Shown piece by piece: positions 35,646 through 46,500 of a stretch of DNA of 64,000 nt; position 1 is the stretch's first letter; the number at the start of each line of letters is the position of its first letter. Source of the stretch: Dryomyza anilis (Eukaryota; Arthropoda; Insecta; Diptera; Dryomyzidae); contig OX638131.1 in assembly GCA_951804985.1 (NCBI GenBank), positions 4,712,001 through 4,776,000 of the forward strand. Reading direction: 5' to 3'. Both the position numbers and the translations under genes were made by a program. Under the pieces are notes generated by a model, which saw nothing but the letters and a program-made list of their open reading frames with translations, was not told the DNA's origin and searched no databases.

Positions 35646-35729
35646 CTTATCTTAAGTATGTGTCGAGTTATGTCGTTTGAAAATTTAGGTTGTATGGAAT
35701 ATGCCACGCCCCTTTGTTCTATCCCGCCC

Positions 35730-35870
35730 ATATATAGCATATGAAACCCTCCGGACTCCATAGTATCCTGGTGCAAAATTTCAGGTAAATCGGTTCAGCG
35801 GTTTAGACGTGATGCTGGAACAAACAGACTGACTGACAGACTGACCAAGAGTTTTATATATTTAGATATT
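35730..35870 (+). repeat. transposon 3'-UTR-like module
   Basis: Contains AAATTTCAGGTAAATCGGTTCAGCGGTTT..., then a GACTGACTGACAGACTGACC short repeat and a TATATATTTAGAT tail. Modules of this type (AAATCGGTTCAGCGGTTTAG) are common at the 3' ends of insect retroelements. The parent element is not identified. Confidence 0.45.
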
Positions 35871-35882
35871 ATATTTTTTTTT

Positions 35883-37860
35883 ATAATACTACTTACTTAC
35901 TTAAATGGCCATTACAACCGTGGGTCGGTTTTGACCGCTGAGATGAAGCCGCGCCAGTCAGATCTGCTTTGCGCGCGCTGACGCCAGTTAGAAATACCAA
36001 GCGTTGCCAGGTTGTCCTCAACATGGTCGTTCCAACGCAGATTTGAACGCCCTTTCGAAGGTACACCGAACTCAGACATTACGGCGTATAATCGTTCCCT
36101 TATCGGAGTGTCGAAGGCGGCTTTATAGTCGACTAAGTAGTGGTAGGTGTCGATCTGTTTTTCTAGGTGGTAGGTGTCGATCTGTTTTTCTAGGATCTTT
36201 TCCTGGATTAGGCGCAATGTTAAAATCTGGTCTATGATGGATTTTCCAGGTCTGAAGCCGCACTGATAAGGTCCAATCAGTCTGATGACGATGGGATTCA
36301 GTCTTTCACATAATACGCTCGATAGAACCTTGTATGCGATATTGAGTAGGCTGATCCCACGGTAGTTGGCGCAAATAGTGAGCTCCCCTTTCTTAAGGAT
36401 TGGGCAGAGTACACTGAGGTTCCAGTCACTTGGCATGCTTTCATCCAAACATATTCTACTTACGAGCTCGTGCATGCTCTCTATTAGCTCTTCGCCTCCG
36501 GTCTTAAACAATTCAGCAGGCAGGCCATCAGCACCTGCGGCTTTGTTGTTTTTCAGCCGAGCAATGGCTGTTCTGACCTCGTCATGGTCGGGTGGCGGAA
36601 TCTCAACGTCGTCATCAAGTACTGGGGTTGCCGGGTTTACTTCTCTATCGGTGGAATTGCGGTCATCATCACCGGTCAGCAGTTTAGAGAAGTGATCCCT
36701 CCATATCTTCAGTGTGCTTTGGATATCTGTCACTAGATGCCCGTTCTCATCTTTACAAGAAGAGGCTCCGGATTTTGAACCTCCGGCTAGGCGTCTTATT
36801 TTCTCGAAGAATTTTCGAGCCTCATTCCTGTCCTCATGCATCTCAATCTCCTCACACTCACGTCTTTCTGTCTCGCTTTTTTTAAGCCTGAAAAGACGTC
36901 TCTCTTCCCTCCTCTTCTCTTTGTATCGCTCCTTCGCAGCTCGCGTAACTACTGACTGCAGGGTGGATTTGTACGTAGCGCCTTTCTCTGCAGTGGCCGC
37001 GCGACACTCTTGATCATACCACTGATTCCTCAGGGGGCGTTGGAATCCAAGCACCTCTTCGGCAGCCGTACGCATAGAGCAGGATATATGGTTCCACTGC
37101 GCGCTTATATCATCGAGAGGAGGAGTGCTTTGTCTAAGCAGATGTGAGAGTCGAGTGGAAAAGGCTTGCGTTGTCTGTTGTGATTGCAGCTTTCCGACGT
37201 CTAGCTTTCTCTGCGTTTGGTTCCGTACGTTCTTCGCAGCGCTTAAGCGTGTGCGGACCTTGGCTGCTACAAGATAATGATCCAAGTCCATATTGGCACC
37301 TCGGATAGTGCGTACGTCCATCACGCTCGAAGCGTGCCTTTCGTCAATCACAACGTGATCAATTTGGTTTCGAGTTTTTTGATCGGGCGACAACCATGTG
37401 GCCTTGTGGATATCGAAATGTTCGAATCTAGTGCTACTAACTACCATGTTTCGTGCTGCGGCGAAGTCGATTAGCCTCGTTCCGTTATCGGAAGTGTTGA
37501 CATGGATGCTAAATTTTCCGATTTTGGGACAATAGATGGCTTCTCTGCCCGCCATGGCGTTAAAATCGCCTAGCACGATTTTGATATCGTGGCGGTTTTT
37601 ACCGTGGTGGGACCCAACGCACGAACCCTCCCTCTGAGGGAGATGCTCGCCACTCACTTTAACCGACTTCTACACCGGTGGTGTAGAGCGGCGTTTCCAG
37701 GGACTTCCACGAGGAGGACTTCCACCGAAGTGGAGGTGTCACGATTTGACAATTTGCCAATTCTGGTGACCAGTGAGTTGACTTGAGACGACACCGACAA
37801 GGATTGCGCTGGCTTCGCCATGTTGAAGCACTCAGACTCGTTGCCTTGTGATAATCGCCC
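35883..37860 (-). mobile_element. non-LTR retrotransposon (LINE), truncated and deleted
   Basis: Lies on the minus strand. The 3' end is marked by a TAAG tetranucleotide tail (plus strand TTACTTACTTAC near 35890-35903). The 5' part is cut: only the second half of the endonuclease remains. Upstream of the main frame the minus strand reads MAKPAQSLSVSSQVNSLVTR and about 35 more residues to a stop (about 37645-37822), probably part of the 5' region or ORF1. The element is much less AT-rich than its surroundings. It is inserted into the ~140-bp repeat field that flanks it on both sides. Confidence 0.85.
35912..37657 (-). pseudogene. endonuclease-reverse transcriptase, internally deleted
   Basis: A 581-codon frame is open. 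Order: C-terminal part of an APE-type endonuclease with GDFNA (30-34), QIDHV (99-103) and LDHYLV (125-130, where SDH is usual); a charged coiled linker (about 230-290); then reverse transcriptase with NNKAAGADGLPAELF (370-384), NYRGISLLN (431-439), GFRPGKSIIDQI (467-478) and motif A LVDYKAAFD (508-516). Immediately after EFGVPSK (529-535) the frame jumps to a C-terminal tail (RSNLRWNDHVEDNLATLG). The FADD catalytic box and thumb are therefore missing through an in-frame deletion. A 27-bp tandem duplication gives LEKQIDTYH twice (489-506). The enzyme cannot be active. The exact LINE clade is not assigned. Confidence 0.85.
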
Positions 37861-37876
37861 CCATAGTCACATTTAA

Positions 37877-38230
37877 TAACTTTCTATTAATGAAAAGTTT
37901 TAATTATAAATAAATAATTTATGCATATCGAAATAATAGGCAATAACTACTTTAGAACTGTGAAAAAGTATATCAAAATGAAAGAAAAATAAATATTTTG
38001 ATTAAAATTTTATTTGATGAACAGCATTCTTCAATATGATGTACATATATGAATTTATTCATTACTATGATGAAACATAAGTATTACATTGAAGAACATT
38101 TTTGCGGTCATTCATCAAATTGAAAATCTATTCATAACATTGATGTATTGTATGAATCATTCTTCAATACAACGAATCAATGTTTTAAGAACGAAATTTA
38201 TCAATATGAAGATGATTTTGTCTTTCTGTG
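37877..38230 (+). mobile_element. MITE fragment related to 39856-40646
   Basis: Colinear with 40204-40646. Both run from TTAATxAAAAGTTxTAATTATAAATAAATA through TTTTGATTAxAATTT, GAACAGCxTTCTTCAATATG and TTCATAACATTGATG to a terminal TTTCTGTG (38230). The left half is absent; the LINE lies there. Confidence 0.7.
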
Positions 38231-39005
38231 AAGAAGAATAATAGTCGAAGTTATTAAAACAATATGAATTAAGTTTAATCTAATAAACCAAAATAGGAAC
38301 TGCGTTTTATAAAAATCCTTTAAAAAAAAAGTTAAGCCAGTCAAGAAGGACGATATGAATGAAACAGTAAAGAAAAATAGTCGATAGTTATATGTACATT
38401 ATAGACACAATGTACCTTAAGTCTAAAAAAATAGTTACTGTGAATTATATAAATTAGTTGAGAAACAATAAACCACTCAAAAAAATGTAAAAATGGCTTT
38501 GTAAAAATTCACAAACAAGTAATGTAATCTGTAATGTCATTTAAAAAGAAACTCCATTGTTATATTTTGAACCCTGAAGATGTTGAAATAAAATCAACGA
38601 AACGTCGAGAAATCAAGAAAAATAAAATAAAAAATGTGTATTCACTTTTTTAAAAATATCAGACCAAAACAGTCTACAACTCAAAAATCAACATATCAAT
38701 GGTCAAATTTAATTAACTCACAGTTTAATATTATTTAAACTTATTAATGCAAAATTATATTGTTGAAACTGAAAAACCAAAAATGGAACTGTGAATTATA
38801 GAAATCCATTAAAGCAAAAGTCTAGCTTCACTTTTAATAGAGCAAGAATGGTAAGGATATTAAATTTCGGAGATAAATAGTGGACAGTATTCGAAACTTA
38901 TTGAAACAAAAAAAACATATTTTAATCGAAAAACTCAAAAAAAGAACTGTGAATTATATAAATCCATTGAAGAAAAATTGGAATAATATGATAATCTAAC
39001 TAAAT
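38231..39005 (+). repeat. degenerate ~140-bp repeat, right part
   Basis: Continues the field of 34490-35065 directly after the MITE terminus: AACTGCGTTTTATAAAAATC (~38298), CTGTGAATTATATAAATTAG (~38439), AACTGTGAATTATAGAAATC (~38788) and AACTGTGAATTATATAAATC (~38947), with the same AATAGTCGATAGTTA neighbour. An intervening piece (38470-38690) is unrelated. Confidence 0.6.
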
Positions 39006-39453
39006 TCATAATTCTTTTTTTAATGCTAATTTACAAAATCACTCATTCATAAATTGAAGTTGCTTTTCATATATATAACTCATGATTCACTTAATGAGTA
39101 GATAGCAATTTTTAATATTAATAATAAAAAAAAACACTTCAACAGTTTTCAGTATTTATTGAAATGCATAAAACTCAACATAAATATGCAAATGAGTTCA
39201 GTGATTAATACGACTCAATAAACGAGGCTAAATGATGAAAGGATGATGAAAGGATGATGAAAAATGGCCAATAAATAAGCAATATTAAAGGATATGTATG
39301 AAATGAGCGAAATATTAATATGTGTAATTAATATTATGTATTTAAGTATAAAATATAAATATCAGTGGCCGTCATCAGTTCAAAGTTATAATAAAAAGAT
39401 GTTATTTTTAAAAAGCAAGAATTTCAATTAAAATTATTTTTATTAATACTTAC
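39006..39453. other. AT-rich DNA
   Basis: No gene. A GGATGATGAAA short repeat (three copies) lies at 39239-39263. Confidence 0.4.
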
Positions 39454-39513
39454 AGCCAACATATACTCAGACATGCTATCCATTGATTGCACCTTCTTGA
39501 TGGTTGAACTTTT
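39454..39513 (-). CDS. candidate internal exon B, unidentified gene
   Basis: On the minus strand a pyrimidine-rich run and CAG (acceptor ending at 39514) lead into 60 bp, exactly 20 codons, reading KSSTIKKVQSMDSMSEYMLA. It ends at an excellent donor, GCT|GTAAGTATT. The phase (0) fits the end of candidate exon A, 155 bp upstream. An alternative acceptor 8 bp earlier (CTTATCAG) would read a different, less protein-like frame. Composition is less AT-rich than both flanks. I do not recognise the peptide. No further downstream exon was found in the window. Confidence 0.45.
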
Positions 39514-39589
39514 CTGACGAACTGATAAGATGTATATAAGAAAAAGAAAAAAAAAGCATTAAAAAATATATATTTTCTCTGCAAGTTAA

Positions 39590-39616
39590 AATAATAATAA
39601 TAATAATAATAATAAT
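39590..39616 (+). repeat. (ATA)n microsatellite
   Basis: A pure 27-bp trinucleotide run within the putative intron between the two candidate exons. Confidence 0.9.
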
Positions 39617-39668
39617 ATCATATATTGCAATATGCAAATTATGGCAACTTCTGAATGTTTCCTGGTAC

Positions 39669-39799
39669 CTTATACCAACCTCCATGCAATCGCAATCCTT
39701 TCGGCAGGCAATTTGTTGCACAGCGTTCACACTGTTTCGACAAATCATTTGCATATGTTTGACCCTTCAGAGGCTGGCAAACAATGGTGCCCATGTTGA
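39669..39799 (-). CDS. candidate internal exon A, cysteine-rich, unidentified gene
   Basis: Minus strand. The acceptor is strong (TTTTTTTTTGTCACATTGCAG). The 131-bp exon starts in phase 1 and ends in phase 0 before TATAAG|GTACCAG. The 43 full codons read NMGTIVCQPLKGQTYANDLS, KQCERCATNCLPKGLRLHGG, WYK. There are four cysteines, CxxC and CxxxC spaced, as in an extracellular or zinc-binding segment. Composition is ordinary protein and GC is far above the neighbourhood. I do not recognise the family. The frame also stays open ten codons past the proposed donor. Together with exon B this suggests a minus-strand gene with other exons outside the window or in large introns. Confidence 0.5.
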
Positions 39800-39855
39800 C
39801 TGCAATGTGACAAAAAAAAAATGATTGAATTGAAATTTGCCAACAATAAGGTGTA

Positions 39856-40646
39856 CACAGAAAAAAATTCTTCAATATGTTGAATTTATTTATAAATATT
39901 ATGAATTTTTTCACCAACTACCAGATTCATCATATTGATACCACCGTTCATTAAATGACATATTAATGAATGCATTCATAATATATATGAACAAAATATT
40001 CAATACAATGAATTTGTATTGTCATATTGATGAATTTGTTCATAATATTTTCTAAAAAAAAAAATTATAAAATAATCGAAACAAAAGTGTTGTAAAATTT
40101 TTATAACAGTAACAAATTAAAAAAAAATTATGCGAAAAAAAAATTTTGGACAAAAAAAAATTTCGAAATTTTTATTTTTTTATTTTTTTTAATTTTTTTT
40201 TTTTATATATAACTGTTTATTAATAAAAAGTTGTAATTATAAATAAATATATTATTATTCATTTTACTAATTTATGCATGTCGAGCAAGCATTTTATAAG
40301 AAGTAACATACAAGAACTACTTGAGAAGTGAGAAGTACGACAAAAATAGATCGAAAAAAAAATATTTTGATTAGAATTTCGTTTAATGAACAGCGTTCTT
40401 CAATATGAAGAACATATATATTGTATTTTATATTTTGGTGCATTAATATAATGAAACGTATTCCTCACATACAGTTCATGATATTGAAGAACCCATTTTT
40501 CGACAGTTACCAAGCGTTCATCATATTTATGAACGCATTCATAACATTGATGGCTTTACTCATTATTATTATGAATGGTTCTTCAATACAATGAATGATG
40601 GTTTGAAGAACAGAATTTATAATATGACATACAATTGTTTTCTGTG
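39856..40646. mobile_element. ~790-bp MITE with CACAGAAAA termini
   Basis: Ends are CACAGAAAA (39856) and TTTTCTGTG (40646), each flanked by TA (39854-39855 and 40647-40648), so a TA target duplication fits. Internally it carries many diverged copies of TTCATAATATTGATGAA-like pieces in both orientations and a 40-bp T/A-only stretch near 40160-40205. No ORF of note. A right-half copy lies at 37877-38230. Confidence 0.65.
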
Positions 40647-40824
40647 TACAATGCGAATTTACAGAAAATAATATATTATCAATGAAACATTTTTGAAAAT
40701 ATCCATTAAACACTATAAAATAAGAAAATTAGCTACACAAAGAGAAATGTTCTCATAAATCATATATTATACGCACAAATTTAAAAAAAAATAATCATGT
40801 TATACTGCCAAGAATAAGTAATCA

Positions 40825-41115
40825 TAATTATTTTGTTTTTATTCATAATATATGATTAAAATAAAAGTCAATTATTATGATTAATTGAATAATATCATGC
40901 GTGTGTGTGTATTATATATTCATAAGTCATGAGTAATTGGAACAAATTCTGGTACACGTTTTATGATTTATTATTTATAATTCATAATTAAAATTTCATA
41001 GACTGTGATAAATTTCCATAGCCTGCAGATGCCAAAATAAATCCTAATTATGCAGAATAACGTGAAAAATATCGTATTTGAAAATATAATACTTCAAAGG
41101 GAAAGTGACATTCGA
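40825..41115 (+). repeat. dispersed repeat family D, copy 2
   Basis: Colinear with 26476-26795 (TTTTTATTCATAATATATGAT, TTTATAATTCATAATTAAAA, TTTCCATAGCCTGCAGATG). Ends are undefined. It contains a short GTGTGTGTGT run near 40902. Confidence 0.65.
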
Positions 41116-41685
41116 AAGCAATCGAACTTGGGACAATGGAAGAATACATCAATCACTATAAAATGTGAAAATTTGGAGATCTTTGCGACATATTTTATCG
41201 AAAATAATTCCCATTTTAAATTATAAACTTTATTTCTTTAGCACCAGAAGAGATAACCGAATTTAGTTCTACTCCCAATAGAGAATTCGAAAAATTAAAA
41301 ACCGACTAAAAATCTGTTGAACTGTTAAATGCACATTTAAATCCATATTATTAAATGTGAAAAGTTATATTGATTTTAAAATTAGAAACTTGATTTCTCT
41401 GGTCTCAGTTGGTGCATTTCAGTAATTAAAAAACTTCATTATTTATAATTTTAACTTCATTCAATTAATTTGAACAACTTTTTCTTTTTCAGTTTTTTTT
41501 TTAAACTTAATGAGCAGCAGTCCTGTACAGTGTACACCGATGCACTCCACGAGATGAATTTCGGTGTGAGCATCGTAAACTTGCGAGATTGAACAGAATC
41601 GACGTTAGTAATAAATATTTTTTTGTAATTAAATGTTAATGTAAGAGAAATATCCCAGTATGTTAAAAAAAAGGAAATAAATAAA
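41116..41685. other. AT-rich DNA with one doubtful exon-like frame
   Basis: At 41493-41592 on the + strand, after TTTCTTTTTCAG, a frame continues EQQSCTVYTDALHEMNFGVS plus six residues to TGA, with AATAAA at 41610. A ten-T run directly after the AG and the lack of an upstream exon make it weak. Otherwise nothing. Confidence 0.2.
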
Positions 41686-42325
41686 AGTTACAATTCAGAC
41701 AATTTTAAGTATAAAATTCAGTGAAACATGTTTTAAGCGAAAGTTTTGTACATATTTAGTATTAAAGTTTCTCTATGTTCTTTAGTTTGATATATGTAAT
41801 AATAAATGGAGTTTTTAATATAAAGAAAACTGTTATCAAATCTACTGAAAGTTACGTTTCAGACACTTTTTAGTACATAATTCAGCCATATACATCTTAA
41901 ATGATTTTTATTTTAACTAATAAAATTAACGAAATTTTGAGGTAACTTTTAAGATAACTTACAGATGGGAACGAATTTCAGAGAATAATTTTTTTATGAT
42001 AATTTTACGATTTATTAAATCAAAAAGAATCTTTTTGTAAAGGAATATTAAAGCTATCAAATAAAAACTGTTTTAGAATCACCAAAAGTCACATTTCAGA
42101 CACTTTTTAGTATAGCATTCAGAGATACATGTTTTGTATAAATTTTTACAAATATTCAGCACAACTATTAAATTGAAATAAAAGGAATATTAAAGTCATC
42201 AAATAAAAACTCTTTTACAATCAACAAAAGTCACATTTCAGACACTTTTTAGTATAGCATTCAGAGATACATGTTTTGTAAAACTTTTGAAAAATATACA
42301 GCACAACTATTAAATTGAAATAAAT
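41686..42325 (+). repeat. 142-bp tandem repeat, decaying leftward
   Basis: Two close copies, 42040-42181 and 42182-42323, start AAGGAATATTAAAG and share CACATTTCAGACACTTTTTA and AGCACAACTATTAAATTGAA. More diverged relatives of the GACACTTTTTAGTA block occur near 41858 and 41698. Confidence 0.8.
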
Positions 42326-43539
42326 GATAAATGGCATCGGTAGTTTATAACTTTATTTAGTTTCATTAAGTTTAATAACATCAAATTGTTTTTACGCAAT
42401 TCAACCAGTTTGAATGGCATTTTGTTACTTTCAAACTTTATAAAAAAAAACTAAATTTGTAGGAAAGATTTCTCTCTACTTTAAGTTGGAAATTGTATTT
42501 AAAAAATACTACATTTCAATAATTTTTACATATTTTCAACTACTTTCACACATTTTCAATAGCTTTCAATCACATTAAAATACTTTCAAATCTTTTTCAA
42601 CTCTATAATAAAAATTAAATTGAAACTACATACAAAGCTCTGACTACGGAAATCGTAAATAAACATTCACAACTACTTTCAACCATTTTGAATAGCTTTC
42701 AAACACTTTTAAACATTTTTAAACACTTTCAAACATCGAACAAATCTCGAACAAACATTTTCAAATGCTTCCAAACATTTTTTAACTCATGATGCACCAG
42801 ATTTTTAGTTGAAATCCTAAAAAAAAAAGAATTTTAAATGGAATTTCAAAATGAATATGTCACAAAAACCACTTTGACCAGCACAATATAACTTCATTAG
42901 ATGGTATTTTCCCGCTCATTCAATTTTTAAAACACACAATAAAAAAATAAAAAAATTTAAAAATTGTGAAGCATGTAAAAAGTTGAAAAAGCCAACAACC
43001 ATTTCAGCCCCTTGAGTGCGATAGCAAAATTGTGCGCGCACAGTTGAAAGTGAAACCAATTCAATTTCAGCAGCAAACAAAAAAAATCTCTACCGACTTT
43101 AGTAATTTTTTGGTTTTACTTTGGAGCGTTTGTAGTGGCCGCCCCACAGCAATGGCGGTAGTGCAGCAAATTGTCAACCTACAAAATGTGGAAAATGTGG
43201 AATTTTTTTGCCATTTAAAGAAATAATAGGTTTTCCTACCGCTCTAAACGGCTGAAATCACTGCCGCAGTGGCCAGAGCCCCAGGGAGTCACAAACCCAA
43301 ATACGTTCCACGAAATAAGTTCTACTTTTATTGTTTTTATTTGGTAAAGGCAACGCATTGTTATTGCGATGATGTCCATCGAGTCGTATTTTGTTCAACA
43401 AGATACAAAAAAAAAGAAAAAAAAATACAAGAAAGATCACAATTTTTTGTTTTGTAGTATTTTTGTTATTTATTTGGTATACCTTTTGACGAAATAGAGT
43501 GTATTAAAAAATCTGTAAAATAATGCCACAAAATTTCAA
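42326..43539. other. AT-rich non-coding DNA
   Basis: 42500-42780 is rich in ACTTTCAAxCA-type short repeats. 43000-43440 is somewhat GC-richer but has no credible exon; the short frames there overlap on opposite strands. Confidence 0.45.
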
Positions 43540-46500
43540 AAATCAGGTTTTGAATAACGAAATTCTTTAAATGGCCGTAAATCCTAAATGGGGCGTCCTA
43601 GAGGGTCGAAAGTTGGCACTTTTTATAGGTATTGAAAACCAAATTTTTGAATAACGAATTTATTAAAATGGCCGTAAATCCTAAACGGAGCGTCCTAGAG
43701 GGTCGAATGTGGGCACTTTTCACATATATTGAAAACCAAATTTTTGAATAACGAATTTCTTTAAATGGCCGTAAATCCTAAACGGAGCGTCTTAGAGGGT
43801 CGAAAGTGGGCACTTTTTATAGGTATTAAAAACCAAATTTTTGAATTACGAATTTCTTTAAATGGCCGTAAATCCTAAACAGAGCGTCCTAGAGGGTCGA
43901 AAGTTGGAGCTTTTTATAGGTATTAAAAACAAAAATTAGAAATTAAGAATTTCTTTAAACGGGCGTAAATCCGAAACGGAGCGTCCTAGAGGGTCGAAAG
44001 TTGGCACTTTTTATAGGTATTAAAAACCAAATTTTTGAATTACGAAATTCTTTAAATGGCCGTAAATCCTAAACGGAGCGTCCTAGAGGGTCGAAAGTTG
44101 GCACTTTTTATAGGTATTAAAAACCAAATTTTCGAATTACAAATTTCTTTAAATGGCCGTAAATCCGAAACGGAGCGTCCTAGAGGGTCGAAAGTTGGCA
44201 CTTTTTATAGTTATTAAAAACCAAATTTTTGAATTACGAATTTCTTTAAATGGCCGTAACTCCTAAACGGAGCGTCCTAGAGGGTCGAAAGTGGGCCCTT
44301 TTGATAGGTATTAAAAACCAAATTTTTGAATAACGAATTTCTTTAAATGGCCGTAACTCCTAAACGGAGCGTCCTAGAGGGTCGAAAGTTGGCACTTTGT
44401 ATAGGTATTAAAAACCAAATTTTTGAATTACGAATTTCTTTAAATGGCCGTAAATCCTAAACGGAGCGTCGTAGAAGGTCGAAAATTGGCACTTTTTATA
44501 GGTATTAAAAACCAAATTTTTGAATTACGAATTTCTTTAAATGGCCGTAAATCCTAAACGGAGCGTTCTAGAGGGTCGAAAGTGGGCCCTTTTTATAGGT
44601 ATTGATGGTCAAATTATTTACCGCAAATTTCATATAATTCGACCGGTCGATTCTGGAGCAATCAGGTTTTGAATAACGAAATTCTTTAAATGGCCGTAAC
44701 TCTTAAACGGAGCGTCGTAGAGGGTCGAAAGTTGGCACTTTTTATAGGTATTAAAAACCAAATTTTTGAATAACGAATTTCTTTAAATGGCCGTAAATCC
44801 TAAACGGAGCGTCCTAGAGGGTCGAAAGTGGGCACTTTTTATAGGTATTAAAAACCAAATTTTTGAATTACGAAATTCTTTAAATGGCCGTAAATCCTAA
44901 ACGGAGCGTCCTAGAGGGTCGAAAGTTGGCACTTTTTATAGGTATTAAAAACCAAATTTTCGAATTACAAATTTCTTTAAATGGCCGTAAATCCGAAACG
45001 GAGCGTCCTAGAGGGTCGAAAGTTGGCACTTTTTATAGCTATTAAAAACCAAATTTTTGAATTACGAATTTCTTTAAATGGCCGTAACTCCTAAACGGAG
45101 CGTCCTAGAGGGTCGAAAGTGGGCCCTTTTTATAGGTATTAAAAACCAAATTTTTGAATAACGAATTTCTTTAAATGGCCGTAACTCCTAAACGGAGCGT
45201 CCTAGAGGGTCGAAAGTGGGCCCTTTTTATAGGTATTAAAAACCAAATTTTTGAATAACGAATTTCTTTAAATGGCCGTAAATCCTAAACGGAGCGTCCT
45301 AGAGGGTCGAAAGTTGGCACTTTTTATAGGTATTAAAAACCAAATTTTTGAATTACGAAATTCTTTAAATGGCCGTAAATCCTAAACGGAGCGTCCTAGA
45401 GGGTCGAAAGTTGGCACTTTTTATAGGTATTAAAAACCAAATTTTTGAATTACGAATTTCTTTAAATGGCCGTAAATCCTAAACGGAGCGTCCTAGAGGG
45501 TCGAAAGTGGGCACTTTTTATAGGTATTGATGGTCAAATTATTTACCGCAAATTTCATATAATTCGACCGGTCGATTCTGGAGCAATCAGGTTTTGAATA
45601 ACGAATTTCTTTAAATGGCCGTAACTCCTAAACAGAGCGTCCTAGAGGGTCGAAAGTTGGCACTTTTTATAGGTATTAAAAACCAAATTTTTGAATTACG
45701 AATTTCTTTAAATGGCCGTAAATCCTAAACGGAGCGTCCTAGAGGGTCGAAAGTGGGCCCTTTTTATAGGTATTAAAAATCAAATTTTTGAATAACGAAT
45801 TTCTTTAAATGGGCGTAACTCCTAAACGGAGCGTCCTAGAGGGTCGAAGTTGGCACTTTTTATAGGTATTAAAAACCAAATTTTTGAATTACGAAATTCT
45901 TTAAATGGCCATAACTCCTAAACGGAGCGTCGTAGAAGGTCGAAAGTTGGCACTTTTTATAGGTATTAAAAACCAAATTTTTGAATTACGAATTTCTTTA
46001 AATGGCCGTAACTCCTAAACGGAGCGTCCTAGTGGGTCGAAAGTGGGCCCTTTTTATAGGTATTAAAAACCAAATTTTTGAATAACGAATTTCTTTAAAT
46101 GGCCGTAACTCCTGAACGGAGCGTCCTAGAGGGTCGAAAGTTGGCACTTTTTATAGGTATTAAAAACCAAATTTTTGAATTACGAATTTCTTTAAATGGC
46201 CGTAACTCCTAAACGGAGCGTCCTAGAGGGTCGAAAGTTGGCACTTTTTATAGGTATTAAAAACCAAATTTTTGAATTACGAATTTCTTTAAATGGCCGT
46301 AACTCCTGAACGGAGCGTCCTAGAGGGTCGAAAGTGGGCCCTTTTTATAGGTATTAAAAACCAAATTTTTGAATAACGAATTTCTTTAAATGGCCGTAAC
46401 TCCTGAACGGAGCGTCCTAGAGGGTCGAAAGTTGGCACTTTTTATAGGTATTAAAAACCAAATTTTTGAATTACGAATTTCTTTAAATGGCCGTAACTCC

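Noticed and set aside
35547..35744. 65-codon hydrophobic ORF
   Set aside because: Lies in the T-rich tract and is Leu/Phe/Cys-rich for compositional reasons.
36004..37786. Plus-strand ORFs over the LINE
   Set aside because: Antisense shadows of the endonuclease-reverse transcriptase frame.
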